Shown: piece after piece, positions 41,461 through 54,010 of the stretch
Position numbering within the stretch: the first letter of the stretch is position 1
Layout of the letters: each line of letters opens with the position of its first letter
NCBI RefSeq assembly: GCF_018320785.1
Contig: NC_054869.1
Span: 36,124,289 to 36,188,288 of the forward strand
Length of the DNA: 64,000 nucleotides
Source of the DNA: Cheilinus undulatus
Taxonomy: Eukaryota; Chordata; Actinopteri; Labriformes; Labridae
Reading direction: 5' to 3'
Notes under the pieces: generated by a model
Database searches by the model: none
The model's input: only the letters and a program-made list of their open reading frames with translations
What the model was told of the DNA's origin: nothing
Program-made: the position numbers and the translations under genes

Positions 41461-41900
41461 GTAGACTACATAGCTACATTATGATGCCTATGATAGATAA
41501 CGTAGCTATGTAGTTTACATAAATAACATAGCTACATAGATTACATCATCTATGTAGCTACATTATCTACGTAGCTTACGTAGCTACATAGATAAGATAG
41601 CTAAGTAGAAAACATACCCTATGTAGATTTATCTACATACCTACATAGGCTGCATTGTTAACAAAGCTAATGTAGCTAAATCCTACATTAACAAACCTAC
41701 GTCAGCTTATGCAATGTTTGCCTTAGCTTTAACTAGCTTAGCTATGTAGCTTTATAAACTACTTAGTTACTTTAACTTAGCTACCTTTTCTTTATGCTCA
41801 CATTTCTATATTTAAAGCTAACATAGCTATACTGTCTTAGAAATTTTAGCTATGTATCTAGCATAGCTATGTTAGCTTTAGCTAAAGCTTACTAATTTTA
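41461..41900. repeat. Degenerate continuation of the TAGCTAC-rich satellite
   Basis: The 115-bp period is lost, but the words TAGCTACAT, CTACGTAG and ATGTAGCTA remain very dense up to about 41890. This looks like an older, scrambled part of the same array. Confidence 0.7.
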
Positions 41901-41989
41901 AGCAAGCCACTGTTTGCATAACTATTTCTCAAATTACATCATTTAATGCTGGATTAGACCTCTGAACTTTACTTTTATTTGAGTTGCAT

Positions 41990-42430
41990 GAAATGTGGCT
42001 GTCTGTTATGTTTGGACTTTTGTTTCACACATCCATCTGGGAAACCACTCATACACAGCGTTTGGGAAAGGGCAGAGCCTTTGAAAAAAACTTGGAGGGT
42101 GACTGGATGAACGTACTGTCTGTCACATCTTTACAAGCCAGTCAGAGCAACAAATCATGTGACATAGCCACTACTGAGCTGGGCCCCTACCGAAGGAGTA
42201 AACTCCATATAGAACTGCGTATCGCGAACCATGGCGACTGTCAACATGTCAATACATGACTTTTGTTGTTTTTGAAAAGAAAACAGCTCACTGCTGTTCT
42301 TTGTTCTTCTTTTACCGAAGAAATGTTGTCAAGTTCTGATAAAACCGGAGCTTTAGCAGCATCCATGCTAATGTCTTCCGCCATTATTACAGAGGCAGCG
42401 TCTCACAGTTGTGGTCTGCAAGGGAGGTCA
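41990..42430 (+). mobile_element. Dispersed repeat family 1, copy B
   Basis: The segment matches copy D (60850-61200) in inverse orientation over its whole length, including CAGCGTTTGGGAAAGGGCAG, GAACCATGGCGACTGT, GACTTTTGTTGTTTTTGAAA, AAGTTCTGATAAAACCGGAG and GCTAATGTCTTCCGCCAT. The similarity between the two is high, so they are young relative to copies A and E. It encodes no transposase and is probably a non-autonomous DNA element. Confidence 0.7.
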
Positions 42431-43560
42431 TCTTAAATCTGTGGTCTGCAGCCAGACCCCTCTCATCACATTTGCTAACTAGCATTAACATCAATTTACA
42501 ACTTAGGTGAATTTTGGTCTTGTTAGGCAGATTGAAATATAGAATACATCTTATGTATTTTTACAGAACAAGACTTTTTCTGATGTGCTGCAGGAGGAAC
42601 ACTAACACCACTAGCATCAGACATCAGTATAAATGCCTATTGTAAACAAGGATTTTAGGGATTTCAAGTTATCCTCATAAACCCTGCTGTACCTTTGTCT
42701 TTATTCTTTCATTGAGGCAAAGATTATAGGAAATTCAAATCAAATCAGCTCATACTGTCATGGCTTTCATACCAGGCATGTGTGTGCTACATGTTTCAAG
42801 CGTCTCCCTCCTGTTACAGCCCTGTCTTTCCTCAGAAGTTTTGGCTCAATTAATCTCCCAACAGGTGGCTTGATTCGTTGTATAGCCTAACTGAGATGGA
42901 AAAACTTCAGAATAAAAGCATTCTGTACAAACGAAGTGAGTTCCTCCACAGGAATGGTAGGCTGGCCTTTACTTTAAAAAGCACAAACCAGAAATGTACC
43001 AGTACTGTGTTATTCTTACCCATGACCTATTCTACTGATGTGGAAACAGAAAGCTTCACCAACAGCTAAAGTTTAGACAACAACTTAATTAGCCTGTGGC
43101 CCTCATGAAGGTCATTAAAAAACACGCTGTAAACATATTCTACTGACAAGACCATACATACCTGGTAAAACAATTTAAATATGTCTCTCTACTTCTGATT
43201 TTTCCGTTTAGAGTTGTCAAGATGCACGCAGTTGCAGAAAAACAAGACTTCTGTTCCATATGGACTTGTGAGATGCGGCACTCATGCAGGAAGCCTGGAA
43301 GCCCTGACTTGTGAAAATGCATGCCAAACTGAAAATCAGGATATGACCCTGCCAAGGCACACCCAGTCCAAAGCAGGCTTTGGTCAAAGTGCAGGATATC
43401 TAACATTGTAACATTGGCAGAGGAGGAGGGACCTGACAAAGGGTCAGTTGCCTTCAAATGCTGTCACATCTGTAGTTCTCTTTTTGAGATGGAGCAGTAC
43501 CTTAGATGATGCAAGAGGAAAAAAGGAGGACTTTTCTAAATTTGGTGACTTTTTACATAA
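42431..43560. other. Intergenic DNA, no gene seen
   Basis: This is non-coding sequence without recognisable repeats. The frame at 43140-43457 (minus) has no domain I can name. Confidence 0.5.
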
Positions 43561-43574
43561 AATGTAAATAAATA

Positions 43575-45142
43575 CTGAATTTATAAACTAATACTGAGAC
43601 ATTTGACCATTTCATGGAAAATATTAGCTCACCATGAATTTGATGGCAGCAGCACATCTAAAAAAAAGTAGGGACAGGGCCATGTTTAGTATCCCTGTTC
43701 TTTCAACAGCAGTCAGTAAATGCCTGGAAAGTGAGGAGGCCAGTTGCTGGAGTTTTAGGAGAGGAATGTTGTCCCATTCTTGTCAGATGTAGGATCCTAG
43801 CTGCTTAACAGTCCTGGGTCTTTGCCAGATTTTTGTTTCCTATCGGTGAAAGGTTTAAACAGCAGGAAGGCCAGCTCTGGACTCTTCAATACTTTTTTCA
43901 GCATTGATAGTGCCTTTCCAGAGGTCTAAGCTGCCTGCACCATAGGCACTAATGCAACCCCATGCAATCAGAAATGCGGGCTTTTCAACTGGGCATTGAT
44001 AACAAGCTGGATGGTCCTTCTCCTCTTTAGTCTGCAGGTCATGGTTTTCAAGAGAATTTCACATTTTGATTCATCTGACCACAGAACAGTTGTCCATTTT
44101 GCCGTTGTCCATTTTTAAAAGAGCTTTGGCCCAGAGAGGACAGCAGCGATTCTGGGTCACGTTCACATATGGCTTCTTCTTTGCATGATACAACTTTAAC
44201 TTGAATATGTGGATGGTACAATGAACTGTTTTGACAGAAAATGATTTCAAGAAGTGTTTCTAAACCCACACAGTGATCTCCAGTACAGATTCATGCCTGT
44301 TTTGATTGAAGTGCCGCCTGAGGGCCTAGAGATCACAAGCTTCCATTACTGACCTTGGGCCTCGTCCCTTGTTTACAGAGATTTCTCCAGATTCTCTTAA
44401 CCCTTTAAAGCCTGATACCTCAAATAATAGCCAGAAATTTCTATTTTTTTTGGAAATGTGGAAATAAGATGTTTATTTAATTGAAATCCAGAAAAAGAAA
44501 TAAGGCCATACAATTTCACATATACATTTTTGTACTACATTTGATACATTAGGAATTGTTTGAAACTGTTAATCCACTGGAGGGCATTTTTATCATTTAG
44601 GCTATATGATTGTATACAAAACTTTTTTTTAGGAAAGAGTTAATCATTTTGATTAGATAGAGGTGTCAAAAAATTGCATATCAAAAATGATACAACTGGC
44701 TTTATTAATCTTTTGAAGATATTAGTGGGATATTCAAAGTCCTCACAATTCTGGGTTGAGCAACATTTTTCTGAAACTGTCCCACAATTCTTTGACACAG
44801 ACTGGCAAACCTCTGCCCATCTTTACTTCTGAAAGACTCTTCCTCTCTAAAAAGCATCTTTTATACCCAGTCAGGCCACTGAGTTGTTGCCGTTTAACTT
44901 GCAAAAATGCTCCTCCAGCTGTTTCTCATAAGTACCACTGACTTTTGTTGTCCAGTCCTTACTGTTAAACATGTTTTGCTAATATCAAATTCAAAGTGAG
45001 GTACAATGTCTTGTTTTCAACATCTGATATGTTGTTTATGTTCTGTTGTAAATAAAATATACGTTTATTGAACTTGAAAATCATTGCCATCTGTTATTTA
45101 CGTTTCACATAGCGCCTCAATGTTTTTGGAAGTGGGGTTGTA
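43575..45142 (-). mobile_element. Second Tc1-like DNA transposon, degraded, minus orientation
   Basis: The plus strand carries, in order, AAAAAAAGTAGGGACAGGGC, GGAATGTTGTCCCATTCTTG, AACAAGCTGGATGGTCC, TTCATCTGACCACAGAACAG, CACAGTGATCTCCAGTACAG, GAGATTTCTCCAGATTCTCT, CTTTACTTCTGAAAGACTCT and the end GGAAGTGGGGTTGTA. This is the reverse complement of a very common fish Tc1-like element as I remember it. On the minus strand the piece 44269-44048 reads as the central transposase region but is riddled with stops. The left terminus is missing or decayed. It belongs to a different family from the element at 26276. Confidence 0.8.
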
Positions 45143-48100
45143 AACTTTATAAGCATTTCCAATAGCATTATCACCATTGTTTGGCTTTAAAATGCCCCTT
45201 CAGAAACCAGTGGGTGACTTCAGTGATCCTACGTTCATGTCTTATACAGCCTGTTGGTACATTTTGTTGATGAGTCATATTTGGGGCCTAGTTACATATT
45301 CCGGGTTGAACTGGCATTATGTAAAAGGCTGAATATTTTGTGGTGGAGCCTTTTAGAATTCATGAGGATGCCCCCCCTCTGGACACTCCCCAGTCCACCA
45401 CATCTTAACCAGAAACTCCAGTTTGATAAAAGAATTTGAAAGTAAAATCCACATTTTATTAAATACTTTCCTACTGGCCCTCAGCATTAGTGGCATGTCT
45501 GTTTGGAGTCTTTTTCTTCCCATCTGTTTTTATTTGAGGGAAACCCAGCAATGACCCAGCTGCAAACACATCTGGTTGCAAAAGTGAGTTTTCACCCTCT
45601 CTGCTGCTGTTTTTTCATCAGATAGGTAAAACTTAGTCTTGAAATCCAGACAAAAATCACTGTAGTTGGCCTCACTGAGTTGTTGCTCCTTTTCTCACAA
45701 ACACAGCTCCATTACACATGTTCATTACCAAAACTGAGGTGCGAGCGTGAAGCCTGATAATCTGGGAAATCAGCAGGGTGTTCAGATAGCAGCAAGCTTT
45801 GGCAGTCTAGATATATTGTACTTTCTCACAACTCATTTTCGAGTGGGCACACCGAGAGAACCTGTGCTGTATCGTGGTGTAAATATCAATGCAGGCACAG
45901 AGGGGGGGAGCAGACGAGGCCGGGATGACACACACAGAGCGGTCGACTTCATCATCTCAGCTACATCAGGAGATGAATCAGAAACTTTACAGGGAGTTTG
46001 TGAAAGTTTTTGACTTTCAAAGTTTCTTCTTGTAATGTCAGAAACAAAATCCAATCTATTTTATGCCTCTCAAACCTCTGTAGTAGCAAATGTACACCAG
46101 GTGGAGCTACGGGTTCACTAATGTCACCTTTACACCTTTAAATAGGCCATCAGCTGGTTTGCTCAGGATTAAATCCCTTGTCGTTTTCATTTATTTGTTA
46201 AAGCATTGTTTCGTTTTGCAGTACCTTCCTCTTACATCCAGGAAAATTGACATGGACTCTAAGAGAAAACACAGAGGAAAACATCCGCAGCCATCAGCCC
46301 CATCAATGGCCACAATTACAGAAGTTGTTGTGCTGTATTATGACAGAAGTGTAAGTACAGACTCAGCAGGGGGTTGTAGACTGGATTTGGATGACACACG
46401 CACGTACAGACACACACTGCTCCCCCCAAGTGTGCAGCTATATCAGGCAGCAAGGCGGGGAGTCAGGGAGCAGTAACAGGGCTATTAGGACTCCCAGGGA
46501 CCCTATCGATCTCCTCATTGATCCCCTCCTGCCTCAGCAAGTCCAGACAACTGCGAGGGGTTTATACAGCAGGGAGGAGCTGGGGAACACTACAGGGAGG
46601 AGAGCATGGTGGACCAGAGGACAGACATGGAAAGAGCGATAAGAGAGCCACTTAGGAGACCAGAAAATCCAAGAGAAAGTTGGAAAAGTTTACTCCCTTT
46701 TCCTGCCTTCATAGTTCCATCACTTTTGAACTTTCTCTCTTTTCTTTATTATTGTTGTATTTATGCACTCCTGAAAACTTCTGATGGATTTATATTGAAT
46801 TAAACCAGTTAATTAATTTAAGCCAGTATCTACATATTTATATGGATCAAATTAAATATAAATGTTAAGATATATCATGATTATTCAATATTTTGTCATT
46901 TATATTTTTGTTGATTGTCTTCGTTATGTTGCTTTGGAAACAATGGATGCTACCATTCACGGGGCATCCGAGATCTGTTTTGCTGCATTAACAGCAGCAA
47001 AACACATAAATCTCTCTCTTCTTCTTTTTTTTTTTGTGTAAGTGGTTTAAAGTATCAAAATGAAAGCTGCGCGCTTTTCTTTACACACGCAGTCAGTTAC
47101 ACAATATACGCCCACGTTAAACTCATCCACAACAAGTTAGCTTCACATCAGCACCATTAGCCTGTTAGCACATTGGCCACTATCATAACTTTGCAGCTTA
47201 CAACAGCCAAATACCATCCTCCACCGACAACAACGAAGCATCCAAACACATCAAAAAGTGCTCTCTTAACTGGACACTGTGTTAGCAGTCTACATTTCAA
47301 ATGAAAAATGAGTCTTACTGTCAGTTGCTAATATCAGTCCTCATGATGATATAACTAACTTCTCTGAAGAGAGACAAAGCCTTCGTTATCAGCCCCAAGC
47401 GGTCCATGCCGTTCTGCACGATGTGATTCTGTGTTGACTACAATCCAAATTTATCTGAGGATTGGTCCTAGGTAGTTTATAGAAATCCACTATTCTGCTC
47501 GGCGTAGGTCTCTCTCTCTCTCTGCTGCTGCATCGGTGTTTATGAGGCTCAGCTGTACAATTCCCTTTGTTTCAGCCTCTTCATTACTCGCAGCGATGAC
47601 ATAAAATCCCTCCATACCACTGATGATATTAAGCCTTTGGTTAACCAGGAAACCTCTCTTAGATTAAAATTCTGCTTTATGAGAAAGCTCTGGTCAAACT
47701 TTCCACTTTCCCTGCGTAGTCCCCAGCAGAACTGAGCTTGTGCAGAGAGATAGATTTGCTTTGCCGTCATTGTGCATATATAATTAGCCATGTGCTTGCC
47801 ATCTGAGGAGATAAACAACCCCAGCACCGCAGGACAGTAGATGTGGTAAGATTAGGCAACTTTTAGTTTATATTAACGCATTCTCAGAACATATCTTCTA
47901 CGTTACACAAAATATAATATGCAAGTATTCAGTATTTACTTATCTGGTCATTTGCATGTTTTCTGCCGGACATTTTGACCGATTATATTTTTATCTGCCG
48001 GACTTCCACCCTTTTAACCAGCCAATGACCGGCAAATGCCGGATAACGGAAACTCAGATTCAGACACTTGTTGGAAAAAGTTGTGGGAAAGTTGTGAGAA

Positions 48101-50689
48101 AAGTTTGTCTATTTGTGCTGCAACAGGAATGATTTACTATTACTAGGAAAGGGAGAGCGGGTAATGATGTTTTGTTTAGATGGGGAAGTTTCATAATTTG
48201 ATGACAGAGGTATGTTTAAATCAGCTCCAGGGAGCTCTAAAGCAATACATCACTGCCTGCTCTCTCCTTCTTTTTCTCCATTAATAGTAAATTCTTACTC
48301 ACAGCACCTCTTCAGATGTGGAATACTTCTGGATTGTCATCATTTCTCTTGTGCACTTTCTTCTGAATTTGCATGTTTTTTGACTTTGTATTATGTCTGT
48401 GTTTGCAGCCCGTTTGATGTTAATGTAGTCTTCTCTGGCTTTTTGCATTACATTTGTCCAATTCACAGCACCTTATAATTGCTGCGTCTGTTTGGGAAGC
48501 TTGCATGTACTCTTGAATTTGCAAAAATGCATCATGTTTGCCTTTATGTTTGTTTTTTGAGCTGCTGCCAAGCATTTGCCCTTCTCAGCCACCACAGAAA
48601 ACTCTCATGCACACCAGAAATAATCTTGCAAATATTCCACATGCACAAAAAAGTTAGGGTGCTGGGATATTGCATGCACATGATAGGCTCTGGTGGCATT
48701 TCACCATCTCTGTGAGGTGAATCTTTGTCATAGAGTTTTGAAAGCACATGTAATACTTTCCATAAGAGCAGAGGAAACTTCCATGTGAGCCCTGGTTTGT
48801 GTCCACTGCAAAGCAGAAATTTAATTTTGCATTTTTTTCAGCCCATGTCCCTTGCATTAAGATCACACTAAGTTCACATTTTCTGTCAATATGCAGTTCA
48901 CATTTTCTGTCAATATGCATGTCTCAAATTTGATCAGAATTAATTTAATCTCTTTTATCTTCAATAGCAGCTCAAAAAGTGATAAAACTATACCATATCT
49001 TATGCATAAGTGAAAAGTTTCACAGCAAAAAATGTTATCAAACACTTGAAACAGAGATTTATAATCCCTGACAAGAAAGGGCAAATTTTCAACCACCACT
49101 TCTGTGAAATAGATCATCATGGTTATGGAAACCAGGTCTCCAAATGGATCCTATTATAGAGAGAGATGTTTTTACTCTTCAGTGGTGGAAAAACTTTTCA
49201 AAATGTTCACATCTTCAATCTTTTGTTGTTTTTTTTCTTTTACCACACAGTGCTGCAGGGCTCTTACTCACTGTTGCCACCGGCATTATAGTACAATAAA
49301 ATAATGCAACACTGCCCCCACTGGACCTCTAATGGTACTACCGCTGCAAATAACTGCTGTGCATGCATAAACATAAATAAAACACAGCCTTCTAAATAAT
49401 CTGATAATTTATTTCTGAACACTGTGTGTGTATGTGAGTATAAATTTAGCGGCCATATAATGAGTGGACTTGTGTGGTGCTGAGTGTGCAGTCTGACCCT
49501 GATGTGTATTAATGACAGAGAGGCTGGCAGCTCCTCATCAGAGTCCAGCTGATTAATAACCGACCCTTCACTCCGTCCCTCATAGCTAATGGCTCTCTGT
49601 CTATAATTATCACTCAATAATGAGGTCTAAAAGAAGGAAAGTGTGTCCCGGTGTATGTGTGTGTGTGAGAGAGAAAGAGAGCTTAATTTGTGGGTTTACA
49701 GACGGCACAGTGAATGCATTTGTTGTTGACATCAGCAAAAACTCCTGCAGTGTTTAAATACATTTTAATGCATCAATAAAAAATGTTCAGGTTCTGTTCT
49801 TTATGGGCCGAATTGTGGTTCAATTTTGGTGCTTCTGCCACACACCAAAGAGGGTCCTTGTTTGAATCTGTTGGACAAGGCTTTTCAATGTGGAGTTTGC
49901 ATGTTCTCTCCAGGTACTCTGACTTCCTCCCGCAGACGTGGTTGCCGGGCTGACTTCAGACTTTACATTGACCGTAGGTGTGCATGGGAGTTTGCCTACT
50001 ACCATGACATCACACTTTGCTTGATAAAGTGTCTTTATTCATTCAGGGTTTAATATTTTAGCAAATAATTAGAAGTTACAACCTGTTCCTTATCCCTTCA
50101 GTGATGTTTCAGTGCTTTCAGGCTCACCAACAAAAACTACATGGAATTTTCTGACTTGCAGATGAAGCATTTTTAATACCAGGAAGCAACTTGTGGTTCA
50201 TAGTTGGCATCTTTTCTTAGCCAACAGTGTCTTCCAAAATCTGCACAAATTATTAACCTGGTTCATAGTTTCTGGTAAATAATTCAACAAACTGGTGATA
50301 AAGACAGGAACCTGAATGAATGAGTGCAGTGAGTCTTGCATGTAGTGCATGAGAAGTCACTTGAATTTTTAGCTGAAAAATTATTAAACTTCATATGAAT
50401 AAAAAGAGATAAACATTAATCTGGCAAAGCTTGAAGTGTGCTGAATCAGGTGAATCACCTCTCTCAGTATTTTAACATGCATGCTAAAGCCTAGCTATGA
50501 TTATAGCGTAGTTCAACAATTTCACTGGACTGATACACTTGTAAACATACACAGATTTCAGTTAGTTACTATCAACCTTCTTCCTGTTGACCTAGCTGAC
50601 AGATACAGGTTACTGGGCTTAGTCAAAATGTGCTGCAAAGTCTTAACCTGACACACAAGATAAACTGTTTCATTTTTTCATCGCATGGT
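45143..50689. other. Long intergenic stretch with no supported gene
   Basis: A possible exon is noted separately at 46222-46350. A perfect direct duplication of a 24-bp word (AGTTCACATTTTCTGTCAAT plus ATGC) lies at about 48871-48918. A short TC run lies at 47511-47521 and a TG/GA run near 49655-49682. Everything else reads as ordinary non-coding DNA; the frames here lack domains and context. Confidence 0.5.
46222..46350 (+). other. Possible unannotated exon with splice-site consensus
   Basis: The segment is preceded by a T-rich stretch ending TTTTGCAG and followed by the strong donor GTAAGTA at 46351. An ATG at 46252 opens 33 codons (MDSKRKHRGKHPQPSAPSMA and onward) that stay open to the donor in phase 0. 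I recognise no family, and the continuation exon cannot be located. It may be a first coding exon, a lncRNA exon or chance. Confidence 0.2.
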
Positions 50690-51420
50690 TATATTTCACA
50701 TTTATCTGAGAAACCTCCAGTGTATACAAAGTGTTTGGGAAGGGCAGGACTTTTTCAAAAAAATCTTGAAGAAGATTGGACAAACATTCTGCCAGTCACA
50801 TTCATTATGGGCCAATCAGACCAATGAGGCAAAATGAGGTCGCAGACATGCGCAGCTCCAGTACTAACCTGAACTACACAGGCCAGCACTGCTGTAGTTT
50901 ATGAATGGCAGAGCTTGTCAGTGGCTAAAATTCATGCTAGCCTATTGAGAGGACTGCAAAAACACCTTCTCTGCCAAGAGGCTTTCAGTGTGGCTCTTTG
51001 CCCTTGTTTTAATAAAGAAATGTGGTCGAGCTCTGATGAGACTGCTGCTGTGGCTACATGAGAGCTAATCGCTCCACTAGCAGCAACTGTATATATTGAC
51101 AAAAACAGGTTGGCAGAAGAGCCAAAACACCTTTTTCTGTCATGATGAGCTTACAGTGCTGTTCTTTGCTCTTTATTTCATAAGGAAATGTGGTCCAGCT
51201 CTGATAAAACCACCACTAGCTACATTTAAGCTAATTCCCAAACCAGTGGCAGCCGTTGCTATCGGCTTCTACAACTTAACCCCAGCTGTAGTTCTACCTT
51301 GTTCTACTCAAATGATAGGTCAGGAACGTTTTAAATTAGAGGACTGCAAAATGAATTTCCCAGATGAGGTTTGCAAAGTCACTACTCTGAATGACTTGAC
51401 TAATTTGTTCAAATTAAAAA
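50690..51420 (+). mobile_element. Dispersed repeat family 1, copy C, with two-unit internal duplication
   Basis: The head (TATTTCACATTTATCTGAGA, GTGTTTGGGAAGGGCAGGAC) matches the other copies. The body holds two related units of roughly 150 bp, at about 50955-51090 and 51110-51260, each with GGCTCTTTGC/TGTTCTTTGC, GAAATGTGGTC-AGCTCTGAT and GAGCTAATCGC/AAGCTAATTCC. Copy A shares this doubled structure, while copies B and D have one unit. Confidence 0.6.
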
Positions 51421-53020
51421 AGGCCTAGTCAATCCTGAATGAACAAAACAGTTTACTTTAAAAAGAGTTCTTGCTGCTCCAGTCAGGCTGCAGTCCTTTC
51501 GATATGCAGGGGGAACAGACTGAAATACTCCTTTTTTTCCATTTATTTTTATGGTTTCTTAAATCTTTTGCGTCATGGTTTGTGAAGCAAATTGCCCCCC
51601 AGAGATAATAAAGTGATCCTTTCTCTTTAATCAAATGCAAGCAGTAATCTGGTTGGGTGTTATACAATGAAAATGTGGAAAATTCTACAGCTTCGTACAT
51701 TTCCTACACCTCTATGTCTACTTTTGGCACAAATGCAGTGCATATTATCCAACTAGCTTACAGTGATATCCAAAGGCAGACAACAACATGACTTCTGCTG
51801 TGCTATGCACTTATGCTCATTGACCTCAGGATCAAAACCCAGCATAGAGACTGTGGAACACATGCAGACCACCTAATCCAGTCTGGTCTGGTTAAAGTGT
51901 ATACTGTACATGCAACAGTAAATCGGTCTCCATCTGCATTATCTAGGTTTGTTAGCCAGACTTAAAGAAATTGGTCTGACTTCACCTGGATTAACATGTT
52001 CAACTTTTTCTTACTGCATGTAAATGTCCTGACTGTTATCTTTCAGCTACTGTGCAGAGCAGCTGTTAGAGTAATTATAAGAGAGAGATAATGTCAACCA
52101 ATCAGTTAATGATAAAGACTCTCATTATGAGTCTGGTTTCATATTTTCCCTCTACACTTCAGCAGAGAGCCAAACAGGTAGATATCAGACCAACCGCAGC
52201 TTTCTCATTGTGGCCACAACAGGCCTCAAACAAACACCCACATACAGCAATTTTACACAAATAAGAGAAGACTCTAGAGGGAAGCACAGAGAAACAGTAT
52301 TTCTTACTGTCTTAACAACACAAACAGTAAAACTCCCTCGAGCAATAACGCAATCCCAGGTGGAAATTATAGCACAGTAAAGGTGAACGCTGGTCTGTGA
52401 TTACCTGCTGACTAAACATGCAGCGCTCTGCAGAGTCATTCTGCTGTTTTTCAACAGTTTAGTTTCTCTCACAGGTCAGCTTATACGTGCCGTCAGCCCA
52501 GACAAGATGAGATAACAGTGAGGGGGACAGTGATGTCGCACATGTACTATCTCTAGGATCATGTTCGCAGTATCACTATCATCTCCTAAACTAAACTCAG
52601 GAATGCAGCTGTAATGTTGGAGGTACACCAATTTGGCATCTCAAAGGGCAATAAATATCTAATCAGACTGCTGAATGTGAAGATCTACAGATTTACAACA
52701 TGCCTTTAAATAATAAGTGCCATCATGAGGCAAGGCAAGTTTATTCTTAAAGCATCATTCATGTAGAGCAGTTCTACAGGCTTCACTGGGAATGTAGAAC
52801 AAACAGGGAAAGAAAATACATTGAAAGTCAAATTTATTCAAATTCATTCATTAAAAAAACTGCACCTATACCTTGTATTTACTAAACAGTTAACTGATAC
52901 TTTTGTTTAATGGATGAATTTCACACAATAACTGGGAAAGCATTTTTTAACAGCTTTTCACTCTCATTTTGTCATATTCATCCTTAAAACCCACGTGCTC
53001 AACCAGCTGATATCTGCCCT
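51421..53020. other. Intergenic DNA, no gene seen
   Basis: This is non-coding sequence. A short CAAGGCAAGTTTATTCTTAAAGC-like stretch at about 52733 is a fragment of a common fish repeat. Nothing else stands out. Confidence 0.5.
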
Positions 53021-54010
53021 ATATTCTGGTACAGAAAGTTCTGTGAAGTGGGGTTGGGTCCACCTTTAACTTTTTCCCAGTTGATTCTAGGGTGAGGCAG
53101 GGGGGGCTCCTATGCTCTTCAGTACTTGTATGGACTGGATAATAGGGCGGGTTAGAGGGGCAGCAAGCTGTGGAGTGTCATGTGATGATGTCCAGATCAC
53201 TGATCAGGGCTTTGCTGATGATGCTGTGATCCTTGCTGAGATTGTAGATGCCCTTGTGGTGGCTCTTAACTTTCTGAGAGAGGAGGCTGAAACATTGGGA
53301 ATGCACGTCTCCTGGGCCAAAACAAAGATCCAGGCATTTGTGGATGCTTTGGATGCAGCCATTGAATCTGTATCTGTGAATGGTGAAAGTTGTAGACAAG
53401 TTCATCTACCCTTGCAGCGTAACCCATTGATCCACTGACGGTGAGGCTGCGGTCAACCACAGACTTAGACTCGCACATGAAAAGCAGTATTAGATTAACT
53501 CACACAGTACCTGAGCATGCAGATGAAAGTCAGAGTCTTTTGGTCCTCAGTCCTTCCGGGCTTACTATACTTTTGTGAGGCCTTGATGCTGGCTGATGGC
53601 CCAAGGCGCCAGCTGGACTCCTTTGTGACAACTTCTATTTGGCTCATCTTTGGGTATCGTTGGTAAGATCATGTGTCTAATGCTGACATGCTCAGGAGAG
53701 TGGGGATTGGAAGGGTCAGCTGCTTGACACGGGAGCAGTAGCTGAGCTTCTGCAGGCAGCTGGTGCGCCTTCCTGGGCCTGATCTGTCTCAACACATACT
53801 GGGTGCCCAAGACCTGGTGGGCTGGACCAGATGCCAAGGGGTGACCAGGTGCACCATGGAGCAGCTAGGAGGATACCTGGAGAGATGGGGCACGGGTCCG
53901 GCACAGGCATGGAGGATGGCCATAAGGAGGCCAGAACAGTACAGGACTAAGGTTGACGTGGTGAACTGCTGAAACGGCATGTACTCCCATACCTGACCTG
54001 ACCTGACCTT
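53020..54010 (+). mobile_element. 5'-truncated LINE with (TGACC)n tail
   Basis: The frames give MLFSTCMDWIIGRVRG, the FADD box in DQGFADDAVILAEIVDAL, SWAKTKIQAFVDALDAAIES, and, after frameshifts, a C-terminal WRMAIRRPEQYRTKVDVV. These match the last third of the reverse transcriptase and the C-terminal tail of a fish non-LTR retrotransposon. FADD replaces the usual YADD at the RT active site, which is common in this group. The element ends in ACCTGACCTGACCTGACCTT (53991-54010), a short tandem repeat tail of the kind some LINE clades use instead of poly-A. Everything upstream of RT motif B-C is missing. Confidence 0.82.
53112..53438 (+). pseudogene. LINE reverse-transcriptase C-terminal part
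   Basis: This is a 108-codon open frame containing the FADD catalytic box (residues about 37-40) and the SWAKTK motif that follows it in related fish LINEs. The frame is lost after VNGESCRQVHLPLQ, where a frameshift (about 53395-53410) takes it out of register; later blocks of the same protein resume in other frames up to about 53970. It would have copied the element's RNA at a nicked target; this copy is inactive. Confidence 0.8.
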
